In this document: positions 1 through 7,981 of the stretch, one piece after another | How positions within the stretch are numbered: position 1 is the stretch's first letter | Layout: each line of letters begins with the position of its first letter | Assembly: GCA_000752215.1 (NCBI GenBank) | Contig: CCFG01000017.1 | Location: forward strand, 372,001 to 436,000 | Direction: 5' to 3' | Source: a bacterium MS4 | Lineage (GTDB): Bacteria > Bacillota > Clostridia > Oscillospirales > Acutalibacteraceae | Length of the DNA stretch: 64,000 nucleotides | The notes under the pieces: generated by a model | What the model was told of the DNA's origin: nothing | The model's input: the letters and a program-made list of their open reading frames with translations, nothing else | Database searches by the model: none | Made by a program: the position numbers and the translations under genes

Positions 1-167
1 TAAAAACTATCATTATCTAAATCTCCTCAATTCTGCGAGCTTAAATATGGCGCGAGAATCATATTTGCTTCTACCGGATTCGACGTCAATCTTTTCGAGC
101 AAGCATTATTGCTATCATCTGTATGCGCTTGCTCACCCCTGGTGATACTTAGCATAGAGGTGATAAT

Positions 168-1100
168 ATGCAGTCTGCTAAAACATGTCCCATTCTGGAA
201 CAGTACTTGTCTTATCTCATTACAATCAAGGGACGTAGCCAAAATACGATACTTGAGTACAGAATGGATTTGCTTCAATTTTTCCGTTACCTGGCAGACC
301 AACGAGGTATCACGGAAGCCAGTTTTAAGTTTGCTGATTTGGATTTTATCCGTTCCATTCAACTGACCGATATGTACGGCTTCATTGCTTATCATCAGGA
401 AACGCTTCATAATTCGCCAGGCACGCGATGCAGAAAGATTGTTTCGATCCGACAATTTTGGAAGTATCTCAAATTCAAGGCGCATATTATTAATAATAAC
501 ATTGCCGAAGAATTGGAAACACCAAAGTTACCCAAGCGCATCGTTCGCTGTATGACCTTAGAGGAATCGGTGCGTCTTCTGATTGAGTCCAGTTCCAGTT
601 CAACACGAGATAACTGTATCATCACAATTTTTCTGAATTGTGCTTTGCGACTTTCAGAGCTGGCAGCGCTCAACGTCGAACAGGTCGATAGTGATGTACT
701 GATTGTCATTGGAAAGGGCAATAAAGAACGAAAAATCTATATGACGCCGGCAGTCAAGCAAGCTTTATCAAAGTGGCTTCTAATTCGTCAGTCCATGAAT
801 GTAGATACTAATGCGCTATTTATTTCCCGGAACCATCAGCGTCTCACGACGCGCTCCGTTCAAAACGTAGTTAAAAAGCATATCGTGGCCTCAGGCATCA
901 ACCCTGACGGCTTGTCCACTCATAAACTCCGCCATACATCCGCAACCCTCATGTACAAGTATGGGCATGTTGATATCCGATCTCTGCAACAGATTCTCGG
1001 ACACGAAAGCATTGCAACCACAGAAATCTATACTCATGTCGATGACAATCAGCTTCATGCTGCAGTCAACGCTAACCCCTTAGCCATGATGTTCAATTGA
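168..1100 (+). CDS. Xer-like tyrosine recombinase/integrase
   Basis: A 310-residue site-specific recombinase that would cut and rejoin DNA through a 3'-phosphotyrosine. An N-terminal SAM-like core-binding domain (about 8-105) is followed by a catalytic domain (about 125-300). The catalytic set is visible: Arg161 in ALRLSEL, a lysine in GKGNKER, His252 and Arg255 in HKLRH, His279 in LGHES, Tyr288 in EIYTH. The ATG at 168 follows GAGGTGATA. There is no extra insert between boxes as in integron IntI proteins, so it is XerC/XerD-like. It ends 13 bases before the first array core and is the likely enzyme of the array. A closely related but broken copy lies at 6321-7252. Confidence 0.93.
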   Translation: MQSAKTCPILEQYLSYLITIKGRSQNTILEYRMDLLQFFRYLADQRGITEASFKFADLDFIRSIQLTDMYGFIAYHQETLHNSPGTRCRKIVSIRQFWKYLKFKAHIINNNIAEELETPKLPKRIVRCMTLEESVRLLIESSSSSTRDNCIITIFLNCALRLSELAALNVEQVDSDVLIVIGKGNKERKIYMTPAVKQALSKWLLIRQSMNVDTNALFISRNHQRLTTRSVQNVVKKHIVASGINPDGLSTHKLRHTSATLMYKYGHVDIRSLQQILGHESIATTEIYTHVDDNQLHAAVNANPLAMMFN

Positions 1101-1111
1101 GCATCATGGCT
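1082..1111. repeat. 10-bp perfect inverted repeat over the recombinase stop codon
   Basis: AGCCATGATG and CATCATGGCT form a perfect 10-bp stem spanning the end of the recombinase gene. There is no T-run after it, so it may be a weak terminator or part of the adjoining recombination site. The second recombinase copy keeps only a degenerate version. Confidence 0.6.
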
Positions 1112-1113
1112 AT

Positions 1114-1132
1114 TAAACATTATGCGCAATTT
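1114..1132 (+). repeat. Array core repeat 1
   Basis: TAAACATTATGCGCAATTT, matching the core except near its right end. It follows the recombinase directly and lies past the 3' end of the minus-strand zinc-ribbon gene. A nearby 8-bp inverted repeat (GATAAGCG/CGCTTATC, 1142-1167) may be part of the site. Confidence 0.7.
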
Positions 1133-1198
1133 AGGATAAGGGATAAGCGCTACAGTATCCGCTTATCTACATGAGCAAATGAGAAGATGTTGTCGCAT

Positions 1199-1423
1199 TT
1201 ATTTCCTAATAATAAATAAATCGCATTGATTGCAATAATATGCATATACCTTATTGAGTTTTAAGATACTTGTTTTGTTAAGGGGTATTCCAGTATTTTT
1301 CGACAACATTGTTAGCCTTTGTTTTTTACCTTCTGGAATCCATTGGAGTTGATAACGAACACCGCCCAAATATCCCAACTTCATAACGTTTCCACAATAG
1401 GGACAGATATTATTGTCAATCAT
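1199..1423 (-). CDS. Small zinc-ribbon protein (DUF6487-like)
   Basis: A 74-residue protein with an N-terminal CPYCG knuckle and a C-terminal CNQC knuckle that together form a predicted zinc ribbon. The spacing and the GYLGG...LQW segment between them resemble the DUF6487 family, whose function is unknown. The ATG at 1423 is chosen because GGAGG stands five bases upstream; an in-frame ATG four codons earlier overlaps that site. It is the sole gene between array cores 1114 and 1445. Alternative: any small zinc-ribbon protein; the family name is from memory of the pattern. Confidence 0.75.
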   Translation of the reverse strand: MIDNNICPYCGNVMKLGYLGGVRYQLQWIPEGKKQRLTMLSKNTGIPLNKTSILKLNKVYAYYCNQCDLFIIRK

Positions 1424-1444
1424 TCTTTCCTCCATAGTAGTTGA

Positions 1445-1496
1445 TAAATATTATGCGAAGTTCAAAGAGAAGGGAAACCGACGCAGTATGCTCATT
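1445..1496 (+). repeat. Array core repeat 2, extended (52-nt) form
   Basis: Core TAAATATTATGCGAAGTTC (1445-1463) plus a purine-rich extension ending in CTCATT. Four copies (1445, 1894, 7268, 10072) share this longer form of about 52 bases. Confidence 0.85.
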
Positions 1497-1569
1497 ATAA
1501 GGAACTTAACGAGAAATATTTTTTCAGTGCGTTTACGTGCATTGTCAAACGTCATTTGAAAATTATCAC

Positions 1570-1813
1570 TCATATATTTTCTCCCTCTTTGCTTGTTGAA
1601 TCTCCGATATATGTAAATCTCTTTTGGGCGCTACCATTCCGCTCTACTATCTCATTCCACATTGAAGCGGGACGAACCCATATATCTATCACCATAAAGT
1701 GCCTGATAGACAACCATTCTTTCCAATGTTTCAGAGTGCTTGGCTACATATAATACTTGATAATCGTTACCCTTAAAATGACGATAGCGGCCTATTTTAA
1801 TTTCGTCTTCCAT
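1570..1813 (-). pseudogene. Frameshifted DUF1653 protein gene
   Basis: It starts at ATG 1813 after AGGGGG and reads [16 protein letters not shown] like the intact copy at 2607-2825, including AKHSETLE and VVYQALYG. After that the frame breaks: a net change near 1670-1680 (two bases lost or one gained) leads to an early stop at 1652, while the remainder (IWVRP...MWNE...RFTYIGD) continues in another frame to a stop at 1570. This is an array gene decaying next to a working paralogue. The family is small and SH3-like, of unknown function. The comparison with the sister copy is direct. Confidence 0.85.
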
Positions 1814-1893
1814 TAGGAACCCCCTTTTTCCTCTCAATGTAGGAATACAGATGTGGTTTCTCATTATTCCGCTTACCCACACTAGGAATCAAG

Positions 1894-1945
1894 TAAACAT
1901 TATGCGAAGCTCAAAAGGAAGGGGAAACGACACATTGCGCTCATT
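1894..1945 (+). repeat. Array core repeat 3, extended form
   Basis: Core TAAACATTATGCGAAGCTC (1894-1912) with the longer extension ending in CGCTCATT. The 25 bases to its left (TTCCGCTTAC...GGAATCAAG) recur left of the copy at 7827. It lies just past the stop of the minus-strand NUDIX gene. Confidence 0.88.
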
Positions 1946-1953
1946 TGATAAAG

Positions 1954-2400
1954 TTATTCTAAACTTTCATCGCCAAGGTATACTTCGGTTATTTCATTGT
2001 GATACAGCCGAATTATTTGGGAACGAAGCTTTGACGGGTACAATGGTATATTTGCTAGATTTTCAATAGGCAACCATTCGAAACCAATTTGATTGCCGTC
2101 ACCATGAATTTCCGCCTTTTCTATTTCACCGATATACTCACATAAGAACACCAAATCAACTCTATGAAATGTCTCTCCATGAAGACCTTCCACAACAAAT
2201 TTAAGTGCCTTCGGCTCAACCTCTATGCCTATTTCTTCTGCTACTTCGCGCTTAACTGCATCCGGTAAAAGTTCTTCTGTTTCCTGTCCTCCACCTGGCA
2301 TTATATAAAAAATGTTACCATTATCATTAATCTTTGAAGCTAACATTTCCCCCTTATTTATTATAAGTGCCTTTGCCGAATTTCTGATTTTTCTAACCAC
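1954..2400 (-). CDS. NUDIX hydrolase
   Basis: A 148-residue NUDIX enzyme, expected to hydrolyse a nucleoside diphosphate linked to another group. The NUDIX box is complete: GGGQETEE followed by REVAEEIGIE, with the metal-binding glutamates in place. The start is GTG at 2400, after AAAGGAG. It is the only gene between cores 1894 and 2445. The substrate cannot be told. NUDIX proteins are frequent cargo of integron cassettes, which fits the layout. Confidence 0.93.
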   Translation of the reverse strand: MVRKIRNSAKALIINKGEMLASKINDNGNIFYIMPGGGQETEELLPDAVKREVAEEIGIEVEPKALKFVVEGLHGETFHRVDLVFLCEYIGEIEKAEIHGDGNQIGFEWLPIENLANIPLYPSKLRSQIIRLYHNEITEVYLGDESLE

Positions 2401-2444
2401 AATAACGCTCCTTTTATACCAAATATAAATAATGATAAATTAGC

Positions 2445-2463
2445 TTAACTTCCCATCATAAGT
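2445..2463 (-). repeat. Array core repeat 4, inverted orientation
   Basis: TTAACTTCCCATCATAAG on the plus strand is the core in the opposite direction, of the GGGAAG type. It lies upstream of the NUDIX start. Confidence 0.6.
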
Positions 2464-2535
2464 CATTGATAGATAATTGATCAAAATACGAAATGAACTA
2501 AGGTGGAAGGGACTCCTTTGAATAATAATTACTGG

Positions 2536-2570
2536 TCTACTGCGAAGCTCGGAGTAACCTCTGAGCTTCA
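2536..2570 (+). repeat. Array core repeat 5, with hairpin
   Basis: Half core CTGCGAAGCTC followed 12 bases later by its inverted partner GAGCTTC, giving a perfect 7-bp stem. The left part of the core is not conserved here. It lies past the stop of the second DUF1653 gene. Confidence 0.55.
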
Positions 2571-2606
2571 AACAATTTCAATAATTGTGATCGTTTTGTT
2601 ACATAC

Positions 2607-2825
2607 TTAGTCTCCAATATAAGTGAATCTTCTTACAATGATTCCATTCCATTCAACTGTTTCGTTCCACATATAAGTTGGCCGTACCCATATACCTTTT
2701 TCGCCATATAGTGCCTGATAGACGATCATTTTCTCCAGTGTCTCAGAATGTTTAGCAATATATAATACTTGATATTCGTTCCCTTTAAAGTGACGATAGC
2801 GGCCTATTTTAATTTCATCTTCCAT
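2607..2825 (-). CDS. DUF1653 domain protein
   Basis: A 72-residue protein covering a full DUF1653 (SH3-like) domain: [30 protein letters not shown] and MWNETVEWNG segments. Function unknown; the family is widespread and common in mobile gene cassettes. AAGGGG lies upstream of ATG 2825. It is the intact sister of the broken gene at 1570-1813, about 80% identical over the shared part by eye, so the array has taken up or duplicated the same cassette twice. Confidence 0.88.
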   Translation of the reverse strand: MEDEIKIGRYRHFKGNEYQVLYIAKHSETLEKMIVYQALYGEKGIWVRPTYMWNETVEWNGIIVRRFTYIGD

Positions 2826-2945
2826 ATGACAGCCCCTTTTTAGTTTTGTGATTCATTACTTTGAAATAATTGCGATTCTAGCCTTATGCAAACTCATTTT
2901 TTTGGTCTTATCGGAAGTTCGGAAGATTTTTTGTACTTTTGTGTT

Positions 2946-2964
2946 TAAACATAATGGGAAGTTC
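2946..2964 (+). repeat. Array core repeat 6
   Basis: TAAACATAATGGGAAGTTC, the GGGAAG type of the core, with GTT to its left. It lies past the 3' end of the DUF3788 gene. Confidence 0.8.
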
Positions 2965-3052
2965 AAGATAGAGGTAGATCATCCCAGTTAGCTTATATCG
3001 GGTAGTTGAACGCATTTTACACCTTTGGAAGAGAAAACGAAGAATGGTGTAT

Positions 3053-3505
3053 TTATATTATTGTTTTCTTAAAATTTATAAGAGTATAAATCTCATCGAT
3101 TAAATTGTACGAATGCAAATCGAAAATTAACGGGAAAAACTTCAATTTTCCCATCTGCTTTGAATCCTTGATCATTTTCTTTATTTCGTCGTCAAGCGAA
3201 AGGTTTAACACATCAGCGCGAGCTTTCTCTGGAATATAGATGCTTACTCTGAAAAATCCGTTCCAGATTGAAAGCCAAAAAGCAGTCATTTCTTTTTCTG
3301 TACCTCGAATAGTCGTCCATTTATACAGTGCTTTCCCAAGCCATGCCTTACCGTCATTATAATAATGCCAGTATACTTGAATGTTATGGTTTTTAAGTTC
3401 ATCGATAAACTCTAAATAGGCGCTGTTTGCTGCGCCAAGTCCTTCTCCAATAATTTTACTCGTCGGCTCTATACTTGAGTCGCGCAATAATTGCTGTTCT
3501 TTCAT
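3053..3505 (-). CDS. DUF3788 family protein
   Basis: A 150-residue soluble protein. The segments YWHYYNDGKAWLGKALYK and FWLSIWNGFFRVSIYI are characteristic of DUF3788, a family of unknown function related to small YdhG/DUF1801-like proteins. ATG 3505 is preceded by AAGGA at good spacing; a TTG three codons earlier is less likely. Sole gene between cores 2946 and 3663. No catalytic motif is evident. Confidence 0.78.
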   Translation of the reverse strand: MKEQQLLRDSSIEPTSKIIGEGLGAANSAYLEFIDELKNHNIQVYWHYYNDGKAWLGKALYKWTTIRGTEKEMTAFWLSIWNGFFRVSIYIPEKARADVLNLSLDDEIKKMIKDSKQMGKLKFFPLIFDLHSYNLIDEIYTLINFKKTII

Positions 3506-3662
3506 ATTTATCAATCCTTAAGTTTTGTATTACGGCATATACAAATCCTTGATACTATTCCACACTATGCCAAACTGCATGGAGTAAAAATACGCTATAT
3601 TACCTTAATGCCCAAAGGCGCGCCTAATATAAATAATTAGTCCTGGTCCCCCTCGCAGAGTG

Positions 3663-3681
3663 TAAACATAATGAGAAGTTC
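3663..3681 (+). repeat. Array core repeat 7
   Basis: TAAACATAATGAGAAGTTC, 18 of 19 positions as in copy 6. It lies past the 3' end of the SEC-C gene. Confidence 0.8.
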
Positions 3682-3749
3682 GAAATTCGCCACAGAACTC
3701 AAACCAGTTTATATTGATACTTCTCTAAAAATTGCGTTGCTCACGAATA

Positions 3750-6140
3750 TTACATACAACATTTCTTGTACTTTCTGCCGCTACCACAGGGGCAGGGGTC
3801 GTTCCTGCCAATCTTTTTATGGTTTTGGCGTTGGTAACTTTCTATTCTACTTTTGGCATATTCAACACTCAGTCTTTTTAGTCGCTCAATATCATTTGAT
3901 GGAATGTCTCTTCGACTGCATTGTAACCCATTAGCAACAAGCAAATTGCCGTTTGTATCGTATTCCAGATTAATCCACATGATGGGTCGTGATTCATCAC
4001 TAAGGATGGCGGCATAGACATAATCTTTACGTTCCGCTTCGCTCATGGATTTAATTCCAGGAGTTTCAACGAAAAGACAATACTTTATCTCACCGAAGGC
4101 AGACGCTACCACCATTCTGCCGAGCTCAGGCTGCCTTCTTAATGCATGATGAATCTGTTTGCAAAAATCATCTTTTGCGTCAGAAGACAGGTCTAAAAGG
4201 AAGTGTGCAACATCGATCTTATTTCGGCTGGAACCCTGTTCCAACAGACTAATTATCTCTATTACTTCGTTTGGCATTTCCTGCTTAGGTTTAGTTGCAT
4301 TCAATTCCGGCAGATATAATTTGCTAAAATAGATATCCAACTCTTGTCTGTAGCCATGCCAATTCACTCTGTTCTCTACCGGGAAGTCAGAGGCATGTAT
4401 CGAGTACATATTGTGAGCAATATACATTCCCAAGTGGTCAAGCTCATCGTTCATCGCAATTTGAGGAATATTGATCGCAGATTTCCGCTGCTTTAAGAAA
4501 TGCAAAAAATATATAGGCGAATCAAAATAGTTCTCATATGATAATAGGTCATCATATGAAATTACAATGGTTTCACTTGAAAGAGTGATGAAATTTAGCT
4601 TTTCTGCCCTTGCCGCAAACTCGTTAAAATTGTCCACAGTAACAGAAAACGTGTAAATTTCCTTGAAGTCGGCAATGTCATTGATCTCAAATTTCTTGTG
4701 TTTATCTGCGTCATAGAATGGGGCAGATTGATGTTCTTCTATGTATTTAACAGTCCTGCTACACTGCGAATCTGCTTCTTGGGCGAGTTTTGTATATGCT
4801 TTTATATGGGCGTCAAAATCGTTTATCGGTGGCGTTTGTGGGAACGAGCCTGCTTTAACTTCTATGATGAAAAGGTAGTTTCCATATATGATGAGTAGGT
4901 CATTCTCATTCATCTGCTTTAAGGATGAGGCTACAGGATAGTAATTTCCACTATAAGCGGTTGCCCCAGGCAGCAGTTTCAAAAACAAATCCTTAACCAT
5001 ATCTTCGCTGGCTATGTTCTGTCGTTTGCTCCAGGTATCAATATACTCTGGCTTCAAACGAAAGATCTCTTTCTGCAAAGCTCTATAAATATTGTCAAAT
5101 AACGAATAGTAGTCAAATGCGTATGCAATTCCATCTATCTTTATAAACGGTTTCCTTTTTGTTGGCATCTCCATAATAGGCCAACCTGCAAATTCTGAGT
5201 CGTCAAAGAAGTAAGTACATTCGCCAATTTTCAACGAGAGGGCATCTATTAATCGTTCATCCCACCCAGTAACATGCACAACATTATTTAAGGCTTCACC
5301 TAATGCCTTTTCCAAAAAGGGATCAACTACGTCCCTTGAATCTTCAATCGCTACGGCTGAATCAACGCCGGAATCAACCAATTTGCAAAAGTCATCATAT
5401 TTTTCCATCATGCCCATCCAGGCATCCCCTAAGCCCTGCGACATAGAGTACTCCAATTTTTCAAGTCCTTCTACTATTTCTTCAGCAGCAACACCGAATA
5501 ATTCTATGAGCACATCATTGTGAGGAGGTAAAAGATTTTTGAGCGGTTTAAGTTGAAATGCCTGATATCGATTCCCTCTGACAAGATAAAGCATCTGAGA
5601 TTCCACAATATAATGCATCATCTCATCGGAAATTTCGCCGGAATCTTCTTTATATACCGACCAATAATGATAAAAATATATGAACTCTTTGTACAAATCT
5701 TCCACGTCCGCAAGAATTGAATGCCATCGTTTCTCCTGATCTTCAATGGATTCGACATTATTAAAATGATTTTCGGTTGAAACCAAAATGCTTTGGATAT
5801 ATTCTTGCGACCTGATTATCATGTTTCCTTCGGTTGGATAATCAAACTCAGAAAACTTATTCATATGAGACATCATTGCCATGTCTTTAGTGAATTTGAG
5901 TAGCATCAACGGATCGCAGAGAGATATTTCATTCTTTAGCTTGCAGACCTTCTCGTCTATGCGTTTCTTAACCTTTGGATATTCATTTTTATAATATGTT
6001 TGAATTTGAGTATGCTGTTCGGGCGTACTAAGATTACGCATTGATACGACCTTACCATAACGAGCAAGCTCAATCATTCCATTGTTATAGTATTCATCTG
6101 CCTTAACAGGTTTTTGTTTTTTATGCTTCTTTTTGCTCAT
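3750..6140 (-). CDS. Large SEC-C motif protein with PD-(D/E)XK-like segment
   Basis: A 796-residue protein. The last 20 or so residues form a SEC-C zinc-binding motif (NDPCPCGSGRKYKKCC). In the middle, NDLLIIYGNYLFIIEVKAG gives a D-x(n)-E-x-K pattern like the core of PD-(D/E)XK nucleases or NERD domains; it is followed by a helix with many charged residues. No SecA ATPase domain is present, so the SEC-C motif is a free-standing tail. ATG 6140 follows GAGAGG. It is the longest cargo but one and stands alone between cores 3663 and 6201. A role in nucleic-acid processing or defence is an inference from the nuclease-like segment and neighbours. Confidence 0.7.
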   Translation of the reverse strand: MSKKKHKKQKPVKADEYYNNGMIELARYGKVVSMRNLSTPEQHTQIQTYYKNEYPKVKKRIDEKVCKLKNEISLCDPLMLLKFTKDMAMMSHMNKFSEFDYPTEGNMIIRSQEYIQSILVSTENHFNNVESIEDQEKRWHSILADVEDLYKEFIYFYHYWSVYKEDSGEISDEMMHYIVESQMLYLVRGNRYQAFQLKPLKNLLPPHNDVLIELFGVAAEEIVEGLEKLEYSMSQGLGDAWMGMMEKYDDFCKLVDSGVDSAVAIEDSRDVVDPFLEKALGEALNNVVHVTGWDERLIDALSLKIGECTYFFDDSEFAGWPIMEMPTKRKPFIKIDGIAYAFDYYSLFDNIYRALQKEIFRLKPEYIDTWSKRQNIASEDMVKDLFLKLLPGATAYSGNYYPVASSLKQMNENDLLIIYGNYLFIIEVKAGSFPQTPPINDFDAHIKAYTKLAQEADSQCSRTVKYIEEHQSAPFYDADKHKKFEINDIADFKEIYTFSVTVDNFNEFAARAEKLNFITLSSETIVISYDDLLSYENYFDSPIYFLHFLKQRKSAINIPQIAMNDELDHLGMYIAHNMYSIHASDFPVENRVNWHGYRQELDIYFSKLYLPELNATKPKQEMPNEVIEIISLLEQGSSRNKIDVAHFLLDLSSDAKDDFCKQIHHALRRQPELGRMVVASAFGEIKYCLFVETPGIKSMSEAERKDYVYAAILSDESRPIMWINLEYDTNGNLLVANGLQCSRRDIPSNDIERLKRLSVEYAKSRIESYQRQNHKKIGRNDPCPCGSGRKYKKCCM

Positions 6141-6200
6141 GATGATGTCCTCTCTTCGCACTCCATTCGTTAGTCTTTTCTTTGCAAAATGCTTATTTGA

Positions 6201-6219
6201 TTTAACTTCCCATTATAGC
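6201..6219 (-). repeat. Array core repeat 8, inverted orientation
   Basis: TTTAACTTCCCATTATAGC on the plus strand is the core reversed. With the direct copy at 7268 it brackets the broken recombinase gene. Confidence 0.65.
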
Positions 6220-6320
6220 GAAATCGCTTTTACAGTGGTTCACATTATCTATGTTTGGTGTTTACTTCTATGTGAAATGGTCCAATACTCCTATCAGAAA
6301 TAAAAAGGAGTATGCCATAT

Positions 6321-7252
6321 ATGCAATCAGATAAGTCCTGTCCAATTGTAGAGCAGTATTTGGCCTATCTTATTACAATCAAAGGCCGTCGCAAGAATAC
6401 CGCCTTGGAATATCGCTTGGATCTTCTACAACTCTTCCGCTTTGTTGCAAGGTGCAGGAGGATAAAACATATAGACTTCAAATTTGTGGACATTGAGTTC
6501 ATTCGCTCAGTTTAACTTGGAGATATGTACACGTTCTTAGCCTATTGCCAAGATACGCTTCATTCTTCGCCCGGCACTCGTGCAAGAAAAATAGTTTCCA
6601 TTCGTCAATTCTGGAAATATCTCAAGACAAAAGCTCACCTAATCGACAACAATATTGCGGAAGAACTGGAAACGCCAAAGCAACCCAAGCGATTTGTCAG
6701 ATGCTTAACTCTCGAAGAATCAGTTCGATTGCTCATCGAAGCGAATTCATCTTCAGCACGGGACAACTGCATCATCACAATATTCTTGAACTGCGCTTTA
6801 CACTTGTCTGAATTAGCCGCATTAAATGTTGACAAGGTCGATGCCGATGTTGTGTCGGTAATTGGCAAGGGAAACAAAGAGCGAAAGATTTACATGACTC
6901 CGGCCGTCAAGCAGGCATTAGGGCAATGGCTTGCCATTCGCAGTACTCTTTCTGTCAATACAAATGCATTGTTTATTTCTCGCAATAATAATCGCCTGAC
7001 GGCCCGCTCTATCCAAAATGTTGTGAAAAAGCATATTGTGGCCTCTTGCATAAATCCGGAGGGGCTATCAACTCACAAACTTCGTCATACGGCGGCAACA
7101 CTGATGTACAAATATGGTCGTGTCGATATTCGCTCTCTCCACACATTCTCGGTCATGAGAGCATCGCAACCACAGAAATATATACGCATATAGATGACAG
7201 TCAGTTACAGGCCGCCGTCAATGCAAATCCATTAGCTATGATGTTTAGCTGA
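6321..7252 (+). pseudogene. Inactivated tyrosine recombinase, second copy
   Basis: It aligns along its whole length with the recombinase at 168-1100, from MQS.K.CPI to NPLAMMF. It carries three separate defects: a nonsense change at 6513-6515 (TAA where the intact copy has CAA in IRSIQL), one base lost near 7138-7145 so that LGHES...EIYTH is read in another frame, and a box I change at 6801-6803 (CAC, His, in place of the catalytic Arg codon of ALRLSEL). It cannot make an active recombinase. It is bracketed by an inverted and a direct array core, so it may itself have moved as a unit. Confidence 0.93.
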
Positions 7253-7267
7253 GTTTTATGGCGCTTA

Positions 7268-7319
7268 TAAACATTATGCGAAGTTCAAACGAAAGAGTAG
7301 AAGACACATTGTGCTCATA
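7268..7319 (+). repeat. Array core repeat 9, extended form
   Basis: Core TAAACATTATGCGAAGTTC (7268-7286) is the best match to the consensus, with the longer extension ending CTCAT. It follows the broken recombinase and lies past the 3' end of the DUF2500 gene. Confidence 0.9.
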
Positions 7320-7339
7320 CAACGCCGTGCTTCGACTAT

Positions 7340-7741
7340 TTAGCTTCTGTTGCGCTCAAATCCCAAATAGCGTGTACCTTGAAATGTCAACCTTCCCATA
7401 TCATTTTCCACAAGCATTCCATATTCAATGTCATGAATTTCAAATTCCAAACGGTCACCACTGGTTACTTGAAATGTAGCGTAATATGTAGTCGATGATG
7501 ATACATGCTGCATATTGTCTGTGCCTGTATTATTATGATAGTGATGCACATCTGTCCGTTTTGTTACCATAGTCGCATCAACTGTAAGAATGGGGGATTC
7601 ATTATTTCTTTTCCATTGTTTTGCACTCTTAATCAAACGCGCAATAATTGTGCCAAATACAAATATAAACCCAATAATTACGAACACAGGCACTATGGTA
7701 AACATTATGTCACCAAACCCACCAAAAAGTGAAAATCCCAT
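7340..7741 (-). CDS. DUF2500 family membrane protein
   Basis: A 133-residue protein with one N-terminal membrane segment (about residues 10-37, IVPVFVIIGFIFVFGTII), then a soluble domain with the DUF2500 pattern: VDATMVTKRTDV, YYATFQV.SGDRLEFEIHD.EYG and GRLTFQGTRYLGFER. The soluble part is predicted to be beta-rich. GGAGG precedes ATG 7741. Function unknown. Sole gene between cores 7268 and 7827. Confidence 0.85.
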   Translation of the reverse strand: MGFSLFGGFGDIMFTIVPVFVIIGFIFVFGTIIARLIKSAKQWKRNNESPILTVDATMVTKRTDVHHYHNNTGTDNMQHVSSSTTYYATFQVTSGDRLEFEIHDIEYGMLVENDMGRLTFQGTRYLGFERNRS

Positions 7742-7826
7742 AATTTCTATTCCTCCAGTTAAATAAACAATCTAAAATTTGTGTTGGTTTCTCTTTATTT
7801 CCGCTTATACACACATCGGAATTAAG

Positions 7827-7845
7827 AAAACACGGTGAGAAGTTC
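7827..7845 (+). repeat. Array core repeat 10, degenerate
   Basis: AAAACACGGTGAGAAGTTC matches the core at about 15 of 19 positions. The flank TTCCGCTTATACACAC to its left also occurs beside the copy at 1894. The 88 bases between this core and the next hold no gene. Confidence 0.65.
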
Positions 7846-7933
7846 AAATGAAACAATAATGATTTTATAGTGTTGATCGATGATTGATAAATAGCAATAG
7901 ACTGATATGGCAGGCTATATAAAGAATAAGTAT

Positions 7934-7952
7934 TAACGATTATGCGAAGTTC
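7934..7952 (+). repeat. Array core repeat 11
   Basis: TAACGATTATGCGAAGTTC. It lies past the stop of the RluA gene. With copy 10 it bounds a unit without a gene. Confidence 0.7.
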
Positions 7953-7981
7953 GCAGGGCGATTACGACAGAGCGAGAAAGG

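Noticed and set aside
3750..6140. SecA-related protein
   Set aside because: Only the C-terminal SEC-C motif is shared; no DEAD-type motor domains are present.
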